A stretch of DNA of 35,869 nt from Verrucomicrobiota bacterium (lineage in GTDB: Bacteria; Verrucomicrobiota; Verrucomicrobiia; Opitutales; Opitutaceae): assembly GCA_023391285.1 (NCBI GenBank), contig JAEWBF010000019.1, positions 1-35,869 of the forward strand. Reading direction: 5' to 3'. The notes under the pieces are model-generated. The model was not told the origin of the DNA. It saw only the letters and a list, made by a program, of their open reading frames with translations, and made no database searches. The position numbers and the translations under genes were made by a program. Below, piece by piece: positions 8,649 through 17,253 of this stretch (positions are counted from its first letter, which is position 1; the number at the start of each line of letters is the position of its first letter).

Positions 8649-9266
8649 TTGCCTCCCGCTGAACCAAAGCCCTTCCGCTTCGGCGCCATCATCCTCGCCG
8701 CCGGCGCGTCGACGCGCATGGGCGAGCCCAAGCAACTCCTTCCGCTCGACGGACGCCCGCTCTTGCTCCGCGCCGTCGACGCCGCGCTCGCCTCCTCCGC
8801 CTGGCCCGTCGTCGTTGTCCTCGGCGCTCACGCCGAAAAAATCCGCCCCCTCCTCGCCCGCCTTCCCGTCCTCGTCGTTGAAAACCCCGCTTGGCCCGAA
8901 GGCATGGCCTCTTCCCTCCGCACCGGCATCGCGATCCTGCAACAATTCTCGCGTTCGCTCGATGCCGCCCTCGTCGCTCTCTGCGACCAACCCGCTTTCA
9001 ACACGCGCGTCATCGATCAGCTCGTCTCCACGCAGCGCGCCACATCGCGCAGCATCGTCGCCTCCCGCTACCTCGGCCGCAACGCCGCCCCGGCGCTCTT
9101 CCTTCGCGAACATTTTCCGACCCTCGCCGCACTCACCGGCGAAGAAGGCGCCCGCGCGCTCCTCAACGCCGACCCCGAGCGCATCGCCACGATCGACGCG
9201 CCCGATCTCGCCCGCGACCTCGACACCCCCGCCGACTACGCGTCAGCCCGCGCCTCCACCGTGTAG
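8649..9266 (+). CDS. MocA/MobA-like molybdenum cofactor nucleotidyltransferase
   Basis: A 205-residue nucleotidyltransferase of the MobA/MocA class. The N-terminal motif LAAGASTRMGEPKQLLPLDG (about residues 15-34) is the nucleotide-binding signature, in the form typical of MocA (CTP, making molybdopterin cytosine dinucleotide). DAALVALCDQPAF is the metal-binding region. The only usable start is TTG at 8649, as no ATG lies in frame upstream; the codon before the motif supports a start here. It follows xdhC by 30 bases. Together they point to maturation of a xanthine dehydrogenase/CO dehydrogenase-type enzyme that needs cytidylylated cofactor. CTP rather than GTP specificity is inferred from the XdhC partner. 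Confidence 0.82.
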   Translation: MPPAEPKPFRFGAIILAAGASTRMGEPKQLLPLDGRPLLLRAVDAALASSAWPVVVVLGAHAEKIRPLLARLPVLVVENPAWPEGMASSLRTGIAILQQFSRSLDAALVALCDQPAFNTRVIDQLVSTQRATSRSIVASRYLGRNAAPALFLREHFPTLAALTGEEGARALLNADPERIATIDAPDLARDLDTPADYASARASTV

Positions 9267-9344
9267 CGGAACGCAGCCCGCCCGGACTCGGTCGGGGTAA
9301 GCCTTTCGCCCTTCGCCGCGCCCGTCCGCCGCGACGCCACCTTC

Positions 9345-10481
9345 CTACAACTTCCCCTTCAACTCCCGCGCCTTCTCGATCACCGCCTCGATCTCGCGTC
9401 CGCGCACGTTGAAATGCCCCATCTTCCGCCCGACCCGCGGCTCCGACTTCCCATAAAGATGCAGCTTCGCCGCCGGCTCGCCTAAAATCGCCGACCAGTT
9501 CGGCGGACCTTCCAGCGCGCCGTCGCGCCACTTCCACGCATCGCCGAGGATGTTCACCATCACTGTCGACTCGCGCACGCCCACCGGCCCGAGCGGCAAT
9601 CCGCACACTGCGCGCACGTGCTGCTCGAACTGGCTCGTCTCGCATCCATCCATCGACCAGTGCCCCGAATTATGCGGCCGCGGCGCGAGTTCGTTCACCA
9701 GCACTTCGCCGTTATTCGCCAAAAACATCTCCACCGCAATCAGCCCCACCACGCCCAGCTTTTCCGCAACCGACACCGCCAGCATCTCCGCTTCGCGCGC
9801 GATCACCGCGCCGATCCGCGCCGGCACGATCGAAAAATCCAGGATGTGCCGCGAGTGAATGTTCTCCGCCACCGGAAACGCCCGCGTCTCGCCCGTCGAC
9901 GAACGCGCCACAATCACCGACACCTCGCGCTGAAAATCCACCCAGCGCTCCACCACGCACCGCCGCCCCCGAAAAATCGCCACCGCGTGCGCCAGCTCCT
10001 CGTCGGTGTTGATCTTCATCTGCCCTTTCCCGTCGTAACCGAAATCCGCCGTCTTCACCACGCACGGCCGCCCCACCTGCGCCACCGCCGCCGCGATGTC
10101 GCCGTCCAGCGCTTCCGCAAACTTCACGTGCGGAATCCCATTCGCCCGCAGCCACGCTTTCTCGCGCTGACGATTCTGACAAATGTGCAACACCTCCGCG
10201 CGCGGATGCAGCGGCACCAGCGGCGCGATCGCAGCGAGCGGTTCCGAAGGGATATTCTCGAACTCGTAAGTGATCACATCCACCTCGCGCGCGAACTCCT
10301 TCAACGCCCGCAAATCCTCGTAGCTCGCGTTCACCTCCTTGTTCGCCACCGCGCCCGCCGGGCAGTTCGCCTGCGGCTCATACACATGCACGCGATATCC
10401 CATCGCCTGCGCCGCCTGCGCCAACATCCGCCCCAACTGCCCGCCACCCAAGACTCCGATTGTTTTGCCCGGAAGAATCAT
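9345..10481 (-). CDS. purK: 5-(carboxyamino)imidazole ribonucleotide synthase PurK
   Basis: A 378-residue ATP-grasp enzyme. It makes N5-carboxyaminoimidazole ribonucleotide from AIR, bicarbonate and ATP in de novo purine synthesis. The N-terminus has the family's GVLGGGQLGRMLAQAA. The ATP-grasp core includes CVVKTADFGYDGKGQ and the metal/ATP-binding NELAPRPHNSGHWS. The frame opens with TTG at 10487, but ATG at 10481 (MILPGKT) is more likely. It lies downstream of purE on the same strand, separated by about 110 bases that hold a long imperfect hairpin. The two enzymes act consecutively. Confidence 0.95.
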   Translation of the reverse strand: MILPGKTIGVLGGGQLGRMLAQAAQAMGYRVHVYEPQANCPAGAVANKEVNASYEDLRALKEFAREVDVITYEFENIPSEPLAAIAPLVPLHPRAEVLHICQNRQREKAWLRANGIPHVKFAEALDGDIAAAVAQVGRPCVVKTADFGYDGKGQMKINTDEELAHAVAIFRGRRCVVERWVDFQREVSVIVARSSTGETRAFPVAENIHSRHILDFSIVPARIGAVIAREAEMLAVSVAEKLGVVGLIAVEMFLANNGEVLVNELAPRPHNSGHWSMDGCETSQFEQHVRAVCGLPLGPVGVRESTVMVNILGDAWKWRDGALEGPPNWSAILGEPAAKLHLYGKSEPRVGRKMGHFNVRGREIEAVIEKARELKGKL

Positions 10482-10493
10482 TCGCAAAGGTTC

Positions 10494-10566
10494 AGAGTTG
10501 AAAGCTGGGAGTGGAGAGCCGCAAGCGCGGTTCTTGTCCCGCTCTCAACTCCCAACCCTCAACTCT
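10494..10566. repeat. Long imperfect hairpin between purE and purK
   Basis: Arm 10494-10519 (AGAGTTGAAAGCTGGGAGTG...) and arm 10541-10566 are reverse complements at 22 of 26 positions around a 21-base loop. The right arm is made of CTCAAC/CCCAAC/CCTCAAC words. A 15-base piece (CAACCCTCAACTCTC, 10553-10567) recurs exactly at 33109-33123. It could terminate, attenuate or stabilise the purE-purK transcript. Confidence 0.6.
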
Positions 10567-10591
10567 CCACTGCGCCGCGCGCCCGCCGCGC

Positions 10592-11098
10592 TCACGGCAG
10601 CTTCGCTTTCAGCACTTTCGCCGTCTGATCCGCACGAAACGTCTTCCACGCCCGCGCAATCTCCGGCTCCGACGCCGCCAGCACCGACGCCGCAAACAAC
10701 GCCGCATTGATCGCTCCCGCCTTGCCAATCGCAAACGTCGCCGTCGGCACGCCGCCGGGCATTTGCACGATCGAAAGCAGCGAATCCATCCCTTTCAACG
10801 CGTGCGACTCGATCGGCACACCCAACACCGGCAAAGCCGTCATCGACGCCGTCATCCCCGGCAAATGCGCCGCGCCGCCCGCCGCCGCGATGATCACCCG
10901 CAACCCGCGCCGCTCCGCGCTCTCCGCATAACTCACCATCAACTTCGGCGTGCGATGCGCGCTCACCACGCGCTTCTCGAACGGAACGCCCAGCGCATCC
11001 AGCTGCGCCGCCGCATGCTGCATCGTTTCCCAATCCGACGTGCTGCCCATGATGAGTCCGACCAGTGGCTTTGGCATAGGTCGGGAAGTCTTCAACAT
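10592..11098 (-). CDS. purE: N5-CAIR mutase PurE (class I)
   Basis: A 168-residue class I PurE that converts N5-CAIR, the PurK product, to CAIR. GLIMGSTSDWETM at the N-terminus and VVSAHRTP hold the substrate-binding and catalytic residues (the histidine in SAHR). The second half has IIAAAGGAAHLPGM and the GKAGAINAALFAA region. The ATG at 11098 gives a seven-residue lead; ATG at 11077 (MPKPLVG) is an equally good start. purK lies downstream. Upstream on the same strand is the RDD protein gene, only 63 bases away, so read-through from the sigma-factor operon is possible. Confidence 0.95.
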   Translation of the reverse strand: MLKTSRPMPKPLVGLIMGSTSDWETMQHAAAQLDALGVPFEKRVVSAHRTPKLMVSYAESAERRGLRVIIAAAGGAAHLPGMTASMTALPVLGVPIESHALKGMDSLLSIVQMPGGVPTATFAIGKAGAINAALFAASVLAASEPEIARAWKTFRADQTAKVLKAKLP

Positions 11099-11161
11099 TC
11101 AGCGACCGGCTGTCAGCCAGAAATGCCGACGCGCTGGTCGCGGATGCCGATCTCGCCCTCC

Positions 11162-12991
11162 TCACACCAGCGACACGCCTTTCGGCACATGCACGATCGT
11201 CGTGCCCGCAATCTTGTCGTGCCACGATTGCTTCTGGTCGTCGAACGCCACCCAGATGAACCCGACCCCCGCCGCCGCCAGCGAAAGGAATCCACCCAAC
11301 GCCCGCACGATCGCCGTCGCCCAATCCACTTTCCGATCGTCCAACCGCACGAGCTTCAATCCGCAGATGATCCCGCCGATCGTCGTGCCTTTAAGCGCCC
11401 ACATCACGCAGCAATACGTCGCAAAGATCAGCATCAAGTTCGGCTGCCAGAAATCCGGCATCAGGCTTACCGCGATTCCCACGATCAGCAGATCGAGCAC
11501 CGACGCCCCGATACGGATCCAAAAACCCGCTCGCGGCATCGTCGCGGCAGAAATGACCACCGGCACGCTCGTCACCGGCGCCACCGGAGGCGGCACCGGC
11601 GCCCCCAGCGGACCCGTCGTCATCGGAGGCGGCACCCCTGCGCCCGTCGACTCCACCACCGGCACGACCGGCGCAACCGCCACCCCTCCCGGCGCCGCCG
11701 TCACGCTCGCCGCGCCCGGTGCCACGACCGCCGCCGTCGCCAAGGTCGGCCGCCGATTCATGCGAATGATCGTATAAGCCACCACGCCGACGCCGATCCA
11801 CGACAACAGCTTCATCACGAAGAATCCGACGAACGGGATCGTATACAACAGGAGCACGATCACACCACCCACCAGCACCGCCATCGCGGGCGCCGCCAGC
11901 GGACCCGGAAAATGATTCGTAATCCGCCGGCCAATCCACGCCAGCATCACCGCTTTTCCGAACAATCCCGCCACCAGCAACGCAATCACCAGCGCCGGTG
12001 TTCCGAGCACCGTCACCACCAACACCACCGCCGCGAGCGGGGTCAGCAGCGTCACCAAGATCGCAGTGAGAAGCGAATACCCCGGACTCTCCTCAAAGGT
12101 CTGCGCACACTTCTCCACACCCCGCGGGAAGAACAACCCAAGCACAATATAGAACGCCAGGAAACCGAGCGCGAGCCACCACGCCCACATCAGATTCTCG
12201 CCAAACGCCAGCGGCCGGCCCAGCGCCAAACACTTCCTCGCCCAAGCCTGCAGCCACTCGAAGCCGCCGAGCGTGAAACCGAACGCCACATTGTTCACCC
12301 GCCCGTGCAACACCGCCGCCGGATCGCGAATCACGCGCCCACCCACGCAGACGACTTCGCCGTGCACCACGGCCTCGGGTCCAAACTCCACGTTCCCCAA
12401 CACCGCCACCACTTCTCCACCCACCTCGCCATTCACGTAGGTGTTTCCCAACACAGAAACCACCGCACCGCCCGCCCGCCCACCAAGCAGCCGCGAATTG
12501 CCGAGGACCGAAACCACTTCGCCTCGCACATCACCACTCGCCGTGCTCGAACCCAGGATCGAAACCACCGAGTCCCGCACGCGTCCTTCGGACGTCGACG
12601 ACCCAAAGATCGACACCACCGCTTCCGCCTGCTCATCGGCCTCCAGCTTCGAGTTCTCACCAAAGCCAACACGCTCACCGCGTTCCTTGTAAGTTCGATC
12701 CGGCTCCTCCGCAGAGGGTGAGGGTTGAGACGACGGGGCCTCGTTGGCCGCAGGCGCCTGAACCGGTTCGCTCGAGTCTTCGACATCAAGCCGGCGCAGC
12801 CCCGCGGGCGCATCGCTCTCGCGTTCTTCCTCATCCGGAGTCGGCGCAGCGGGCGCCTCAGGCGCGGGGGCCGCTGTTTCAGTCGCCGGTGCCGGTGGTG
12901 GTTGTTCTTGCTGCCCATTCAGCAACCGCCCCGAGGCCAGCCCAAGGGCCAGCACGAGCAGAAAGGAAACGCGTCGAAGTGGAGTTTTCAT
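11162..12991 (-). CDS. Membrane protein with bactofilin-like repeats and C-terminal RDD domain
   Basis: A 609-residue protein of unusual architecture. A signal sequence (about 1-26) is followed by a P/A/E-rich linker (to about 110). Then come six copies of a 17-19-residue unit, VVSxxGxS (125, 142, 159, 177, 194, 213). These look like beta-solenoid turns of polymer-forming/bactofilin-type proteins. Hydrophobic segments at about 268-287, 306-345 and 364-410 form a membrane block. A V/P/A-rich linker (about 415-485) leads to an RDD domain (about 486-605) with RAGFWIRIGASVLDLLIV and WHDKIAGTTIV. It starts at ATG 12991, 13 bases after the anti-sigma candidate gene, so the three form one likely operon. 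It may be an envelope scaffold or stress protein; its function is not known. Confidence 0.75.
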   Translation of the reverse strand: MKTPLRRVSFLLVLALGLASGRLLNGQQEQPPPAPATETAAPAPEAPAAPTPDEEERESDAPAGLRRLDVEDSSEPVQAPAANEAPSSQPSPSAEEPDRTYKERGERVGFGENSKLEADEQAEAVVSIFGSSTSEGRVRDSVVSILGSSTASGDVRGEVVSVLGNSRLLGGRAGGAVVSVLGNTYVNGEVGGEVVAVLGNVEFGPEAVVHGEVVCVGGRVIRDPAAVLHGRVNNVAFGFTLGGFEWLQAWARKCLALGRPLAFGENLMWAWWLALGFLAFYIVLGLFFPRGVEKCAQTFEESPGYSLLTAILVTLLTPLAAVVLVVTVLGTPALVIALLVAGLFGKAVMLAWIGRRITNHFPGPLAAPAMAVLVGGVIVLLLYTIPFVGFFVMKLLSWIGVGVVAYTIIRMNRRPTLATAAVVAPGAASVTAAPGGVAVAPVVPVVESTGAGVPPPMTTGPLGAPVPPPVAPVTSVPVVISAATMPRAGFWIRIGASVLDLLIVGIAVSLMPDFWQPNLMLIFATYCCVMWALKGTTIGGIICGLKLVRLDDRKVDWATAIVRALGGFLSLAAAGVGFIWVAFDDQKQSWHDKIAGTTIVHVPKGVSLV

Positions 12992-13004
12992 TTAAAGCAA
13001 AGTC

Positions 13005-13466
13005 TTAGCGGCGTGCGATCAGCGTGCGGTAAGCCGCCGCTCCGATCCCAAACATGGTCGCATACGCCGCGGCAAACACCGCCAGTCCGCCATATAGCCA
13101 CAGCGGCGGAATCTGCCGCACGATCACCGCGCCCACGCCGGCGAGGCTCGTCATCGCATTGCGCGCAATCTCGATCCACAAGAGCGGCGTCGCAAAAAAC
13201 CGCGACACGTCGCTGCTGCGCAAATCCGTCATCGCCCACACCGTCCCGAGCATCAACCCGGCCGCGAGCGCCACCGACACGACGACAAACGCCATCCGCG
13301 CCGCCAACGGCCACGCGCGATACGACTGACGCCACCACGGCAGCGCCTCGCGCGCCGCGATCGCCGCCATCACGCGCGCCTCCAACGACCGCGGCGCTCG
13401 TCGCTCCGGCAGCGACCGCAGCGTTTGATGGATCATCTTTTCCAATTCTTCCGGTGAACGTTTCAT
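13005..13466 (-). CDS. Small membrane protein, candidate anti-sigma factor
   Basis: A 153-residue protein directly after the ECF sigma gene (5-base gap). A soluble N-terminal part (1-about 50, MKRSPEELEKMIHQTLRSLPERRAPRSLEARVMAAI) precedes hydrophobic segments at about 54-77 and 113-142. Size, topology and position fit a membrane-bound anti-sigma factor that sequesters the sigma factor through its cytoplasmic N-terminus. No zinc anti-sigma motif (HxxxCxxC) is present, so it is not the ZAS type. The role is inferred from context only. Confidence 0.6.
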   Translation of the reverse strand: MKRSPEELEKMIHQTLRSLPERRAPRSLEARVMAAIAAREALPWWRQSYRAWPLAARMAFVVVSVALAAGLMLGTVWAMTDLRSSDVSRFFATPLLWIEIARNAMTSLAGVGAVIVRQIPPLWLYGGLAVFAAAYATMFGIGAAAYRTLIARR

Positions 13467-13471
13467 GGCGT

Positions 13472-14071
13472 TTATGCGCTGAATTTTTCGTGCGACGTGC
13501 CGCTGCGTGCGAGGATTTGCGCCAGCGCGGCCCGCGCCCGCAAAATATCCGTCTTCACCTTCGCGAGCGAGACCCCCAGGCGTTTTGCGATTTCATCATA
13601 AGGCATGTCCTCGAAATGGAACAACACCAGCGGCACGCGCTGATGTTCCGGCAGTTGCTCCAACGCCTTCTCCACCCACGCCCGCCGCTCGCCCGCATCG
13701 ACGCCGGAGAAAAACGAATCCGGCGCCGCAAACTCGACGTCCGGCTCGTCCGCCTCGCCTCCGCTGTCGTCGCGGCGAAACTCCGAGAAGAACCGCCAGC
13801 GATTCCGATAACGCGAAAGATGGTTCAACGACAAATTCGTCGCCACGGTCTTGAGCCACCCGCCAGCCGTCGGGCTGGCCTGCAGCGTATCGAATCGCTC
13901 ATACGCCTTCAGGAAAACTTCCTGGGATATGTCCTCCGCCTGCGCCTCGTTGCCAACCAGCCGCACCGCCGTGGAATACACCATGTCCTGATAGTTTCGC
14001 ATGAACGTCGTGAAGTCGGGCGGGGTGATTAGTCCCGTGGTTTGGGTTTGCACTGGAGTGTCATCGTTCAT
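13472..14071 (-). CDS. ECF (RpoE-type) RNA polymerase sigma factor
   Basis: A 199-residue sigma-70-family protein with only regions 2 and 4. Region 2 (about 20-85) has DMVYSTAVRLVGNEAQAEDISQEVFLKAY and GGWLKTVATNLSLNHLSRYR. Region 4 (about 140-190) has LEQLPEHQRVPLVLFHFEDM followed by the helix-turn-helix YDEIAKRLGVSLAKVKTDILRAR. An acidic linker lies between. ATG 14071 (MNDDTP) is chosen over an extension to 14104. It is first in the apparent operon with the anti-sigma candidate and the RDD protein, so it probably directs envelope-related expression. No clear GGAAC-type autoregulatory promoter was seen upstream. Confidence 0.93.
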   Translation of the reverse strand: MNDDTPVQTQTTGLITPPDFTTFMRNYQDMVYSTAVRLVGNEAQAEDISQEVFLKAYERFDTLQASPTAGGWLKTVATNLSLNHLSRYRNRWRFFSEFRRDDSGGEADEPDVEFAAPDSFFSGVDAGERRAWVEKALEQLPEHQRVPLVLFHFEDMPYDEIAKRLGVSLAKVKTDILRARAALAQILARSGTSHEKFSA

Positions 14072-14250
14072 GCCCAAAACACGGCCGGAGCCGAAAAGTC
14101 GCACGAAATCCCTACGCGCTTCGCCCCCACCCCGGCGAGCGCGAACCCGATCCCCGACCAGATACTCCCCAACGCCAGGCCGCCGATTTCCTACTCCGCT
14201 CGCTTGCGACGCCCGTGCTCCATCCGACCTTACTCAATCGCTGCAACCCC

Positions 14251-17250
14251 ATGCGCTTTCCGGATTTCCTTTCCCCCGACCCGACGCTCGAAGCCCAAAT
14301 CCACCGCATCGGCGAACGTCTCTTCGCCGCCATGGAAGCCCACCCTTCGCCCGGGCTCTTCTCGAAAAAAGGCGTCCACGCCCGGCTCATGGGGTGGTCG
14401 ATGCGCGATCCCGTCTTCAAAGCCCAGCTCTTCCGGTTCGTCGACGTCCTCCCTTCCCTTACGTCGTCCGCCGAAGTCGTCCGACACTTGCAGGAATACC
14501 TCGGTGACCGCGCCGTCGAACTGAACCCCGCCCTCAAAGTCGGCCTCGCCGCGTCCTCCTTCGCTCCCGCCCTCCTCGCCGGTCCCGTCAAAGCCAACAT
14601 CATCTCGATGGCCGAACAATTCGTCGCGGGCGAAACCGCCGACGACCTCACCCACCATCTGCGCCGCAACGCCGCCGCCGGTATCGCCACCACCATCGAT
14701 CTTCTCGGCGAAACCGTCGTCAGCGACGCCGAAGCCGATGCCTTTCTTCAACGTAACCTCGAGGTCCTCGACACCGTATCCGCTTTTCTCGCACGCGAGC
14801 CCACCCCGTGTTTCAGCGACCTCGCCCCGTCCGGTCCGCTCCCGCGGCTCAACCTGTCACTCAAAATCTCCGCGCTCACACCCGACATCCATCCCGCCGA
14901 CCCCGAACGCTCCATTGCCGCGCTGAAACAGCGACTTCGCCCCATCCTCCGCCGCGCTGCCGAAGTCGGCGCTCTCATCAATTTCGACATGGAGAGCTAC
15001 AAGCTGAAGGACCTCACGCTCGCCCTCTTCAAATCCATCCTCGAAGAACCGGAATTTCGCACTGCACCGCCCATCGGCATCGCCTTGCAAGCTTACCTCC
15101 GCGATTGCGAAACCGACCTCCGCGCTCTGCTCACCTGGGCCCGCACGCACCGCCGTCCGATCAACGTCCGCCTGGTCAAAGGCGCCTACTGGGACCAAGA
15201 GACCATCCTCGCGCAACAACGCGGCTGGCCCATTCCCGTTTGGCAGCAAAAGCCCGAAACCGACGCCAACTTCGAAAAACTCTCTCTGCTCCTCCTCCAA
15301 AACATCGACATCGCCACTCCGAATTTCGCCACCCACAACGTCCGCTCCATCGCTCACGCCATCGCCCAAGCCGATCGCCTCGGCATCGATCCGCGCGCCT
15401 ACGAATTTCAGACGCTCTACGGCATGGCCGACGACCTGAAAGCCGCGCTCGTAAAAAGCGGACACCGCGTCCGCGAATACTGCGCCATCGGCGAACTCCT
15501 GCCCGGCATGGCCTACCTCGTCCGCCGCCTCCTCGAAAACACCAGCAACGAAGGCTTCCTCCGTCAGAAACACACCGGCGAAGCCTCTCGCGCTCAACTC
15601 CTCGCCAACCCCACCACCCTCCTCCAACTCAAAACCCAAAACTCAAAACCCAAAACAGAACCGGCATTCCGCAACGCCCCCAACACCGACTTCTCCCTCG
15701 CTCCTTCTCGCAAAAACCTTCGCGCCGCCCTCGCCACCGCCTCATCCCGCGTCGGCCAACGCCACCCGCTCGTCATCGCCAACAAGAAAATCTCCACGCC
15801 CGACTTCATCCCCTCCGTCAACCCGGCCCACCCGTCACAAATTATCGGATACGCCGCTCGCGCCACGATCGCCGACGCCGAATCAGCCCTCGCCTCCGCC
15901 CGCTCCGCCCAACCCGCCTGGGCGGCTCGCCCCGTCCACGAACGTTCCGCGCTCGCCGAACGCGTCGCGGATCTTCTCGCATCCCGCCGCCACGAACTCT
16001 CCGCCCTCGAAATTCTCGAAGCCGGCAAGCCCTGGATCGAAGCCGACGCCGACATCAGCGAAGCCATCGACTTCTGCCGCTTCTACGCCGCCGAAATGCG
16101 CCGCCTCGACGCGCCCAACCTGACGCAATCCGTCCCCGGCGAACGCTGCACGCTTCGCTGGATCCCACGCGGCACCGGCATCGTCATTGCCCCTTGGAAT
16201 TTCCCGCTCGCGATCCTCTGCGGCATGACGATCGCGCCCGTCGTCGCCGGCAACACCGTCATCATGAAACCCGCCGAGCAGACGTCCGTCATCGCCGCCG
16301 CGTTCATGGACCTCCTCCTCGAAGCCGGCCTCCCCGCGGGTGTCGTGAATCTACTTTCCGGATACGGCGAAGAGGTCGGCGCACATCTCGTCGCCCATCC
16401 CAAAGTCGACTTCATCGCCTTCACCGGCTCGCGTGCCGTCGGCCTGAAAATCTGGGAAACCGCCGGCCGCACGCTTCCCGGCCAAACCAACCTTAAAAAG
16501 GTCGTCTGCGAGATGGGCGGCAAAAACGCCCTGATCATCGACAACGACGCCGACCTCGACGAAGCCATCCCCGCCGCGCTCTACAGCGCCTTCGGTTTCT
16601 CCGGACAAAAATGTTCCGCTCTCTCCCGCCTCATCGTGCTCGCGGACATTCACGACCATCTCGTTGCTCGTCTCATCGCGGCCGCCACCGCCCTTCCCGT
16701 CGGCGATCCCGCGCAGCCCGGCACGATCATCGGTCCCGTCATCGATGCCGAAGCCCGGTCCAAAATCCTCGGCTTGATTGACCAGGGAAAGAAAGAGGCT
16801 CACCTCGCATGGGAGGCGACACTCCCATCCGAACTCATTGCGTCGGGCGGCTATTACATTCCCCCAACTCTTTTCACCGACGTCGAAACCGCGCATGTCA
16901 TCGCTCGCGAAGAGATCTTCGGCCCCGTGCTCGCGATCATGAAAGCCCGCGATCTCGACGAAGCGTTCGCGATCGCCAACGACACCGACTATGCCCTCAC
17001 CGCCGGTCTTTTCTCCCGCAGCCCCCGCGCACTCGAACGCGCGCAGCGTGAACTCGCTTGCGGCAATCTCTACCTCAACCGCGGCATCACCGGCGCGATC
17101 GTCGAACGGCATCCATTCGGCGGATACAAGATGAGCGGTTCCGGCACGAAAGCGGGCGGTCGCGGCTATCTCGAAAATTTCCTCTTCCCGCGCGCCATCG
17201 CCGAAAACGTTCTCCGTCGCGGCTTCACCCCGCCCGAAGCAGGCGAATAA
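14251..17250 (+). CDS. putA: Bifunctional proline dehydrogenase / L-glutamate-gamma-semialdehyde dehydrogenase PutA
   Basis: A 999-residue fusion that oxidises proline to glutamate in two steps, close in length to the minimal PutA class without DNA-binding domain. The FAD-dependent PRODH barrel (about 70-440) shows RLVKGAYWDQE, YEFQTLYGM and REYCAIGELLPGMAYLVRRLLEN. The NAD-dependent aldehyde dehydrogenase domain (about 510-985) shows WNFPLAI, general base E754 in VCEMGGKNALI, nucleophile C788 in GQKCSALSR and EIFGPVLAI. The linker (about 457-472) is encoded by an A-rich AAAACCCAAAACTC repeat (15627-15657). An ATG at 14215 is in frame, but ATG 14251 (MRFPDFL) fits better. Only three bases separate its stop from the convergent HDOD gene. 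Confidence 0.95.
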   Translation: MRFPDFLSPDPTLEAQIHRIGERLFAAMEAHPSPGLFSKKGVHARLMGWSMRDPVFKAQLFRFVDVLPSLTSSAEVVRHLQEYLGDRAVELNPALKVGLAASSFAPALLAGPVKANIISMAEQFVAGETADDLTHHLRRNAAAGIATTIDLLGETVVSDAEADAFLQRNLEVLDTVSAFLAREPTPCFSDLAPSGPLPRLNLSLKISALTPDIHPADPERSIAALKQRLRPILRRAAEVGALINFDMESYKLKDLTLALFKSILEEPEFRTAPPIGIALQAYLRDCETDLRALLTWARTHRRPINVRLVKGAYWDQETILAQQRGWPIPVWQQKPETDANFEKLSLLLLQNIDIATPNFATHNVRSIAHAIAQADRLGIDPRAYEFQTLYGMADDLKAALVKSGHRVREYCAIGELLPGMAYLVRRLLENTSNEGFLRQKHTGEASRAQLLANPTTLLQLKTQNSKPKTEPAFRNAPNTDFSLAPSRKNLRAALATASSRVGQRHPLVIANKKISTPDFIPSVNPAHPSQIIGYAARATIADAESALASARSAQPAWAARPVHERSALAERVADLLASRRHELSALEILEAGKPWIEADADISEAIDFCRFYAAEMRRLDAPNLTQSVPGERCTLRWIPRGTGIVIAPWNFPLAILCGMTIAPVVAGNTVIMKPAEQTSVIAAAFMDLLLEAGLPAGVVNLLSGYGEEVGAHLVAHPKVDFIAFTGSRAVGLKIWETAGRTLPGQTNLKKVVCEMGGKNALIIDNDADLDEAIPAALYSAFGFSGQKCSALSRLIVLADIHDHLVARLIAAATALPVGDPAQPGTIIGPVIDAEARSKILGLIDQGKKEAHLAWEATLPSELIASGGYYIPPTLFTDVETAHVIAREEIFGPVLAIMKARDLDEAFAIANDTDYALTAGLFSRSPRALERAQRELACGNLYLNRGITGAIVERHPFGGYKMSGSGTKAGGRGYLENFLFPRAIAENVLRRGFTPPEAGE
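15627..15657 (+). repeat. A-rich CAAAACCCAAAACTC repeat tract in the putA linker
   Basis: Tandem CTCAAAAC/CCAAAAC units inside putA encode the lysine/glutamine-rich linker LKTQNSKPKT. The composition differs from the surrounding GC-rich codons. The units resemble one arm of the word-like intergenic hairpins found elsewhere in this window. No second arm is present here. Confidence 0.5.
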
Positions 17251-17253
17251 ACA

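Noticed and set aside
10511..12721. 736-codon open frame opposite purE and the RDD gene
   Set aside because: Composition dominated by R, H and P; antisense to two well-supported genes.
14808..16496. 562-codon open frame in another frame of putA
   Set aside because: R/P/H-rich frame shadow; putA has all catalytic motifs across this stretch.
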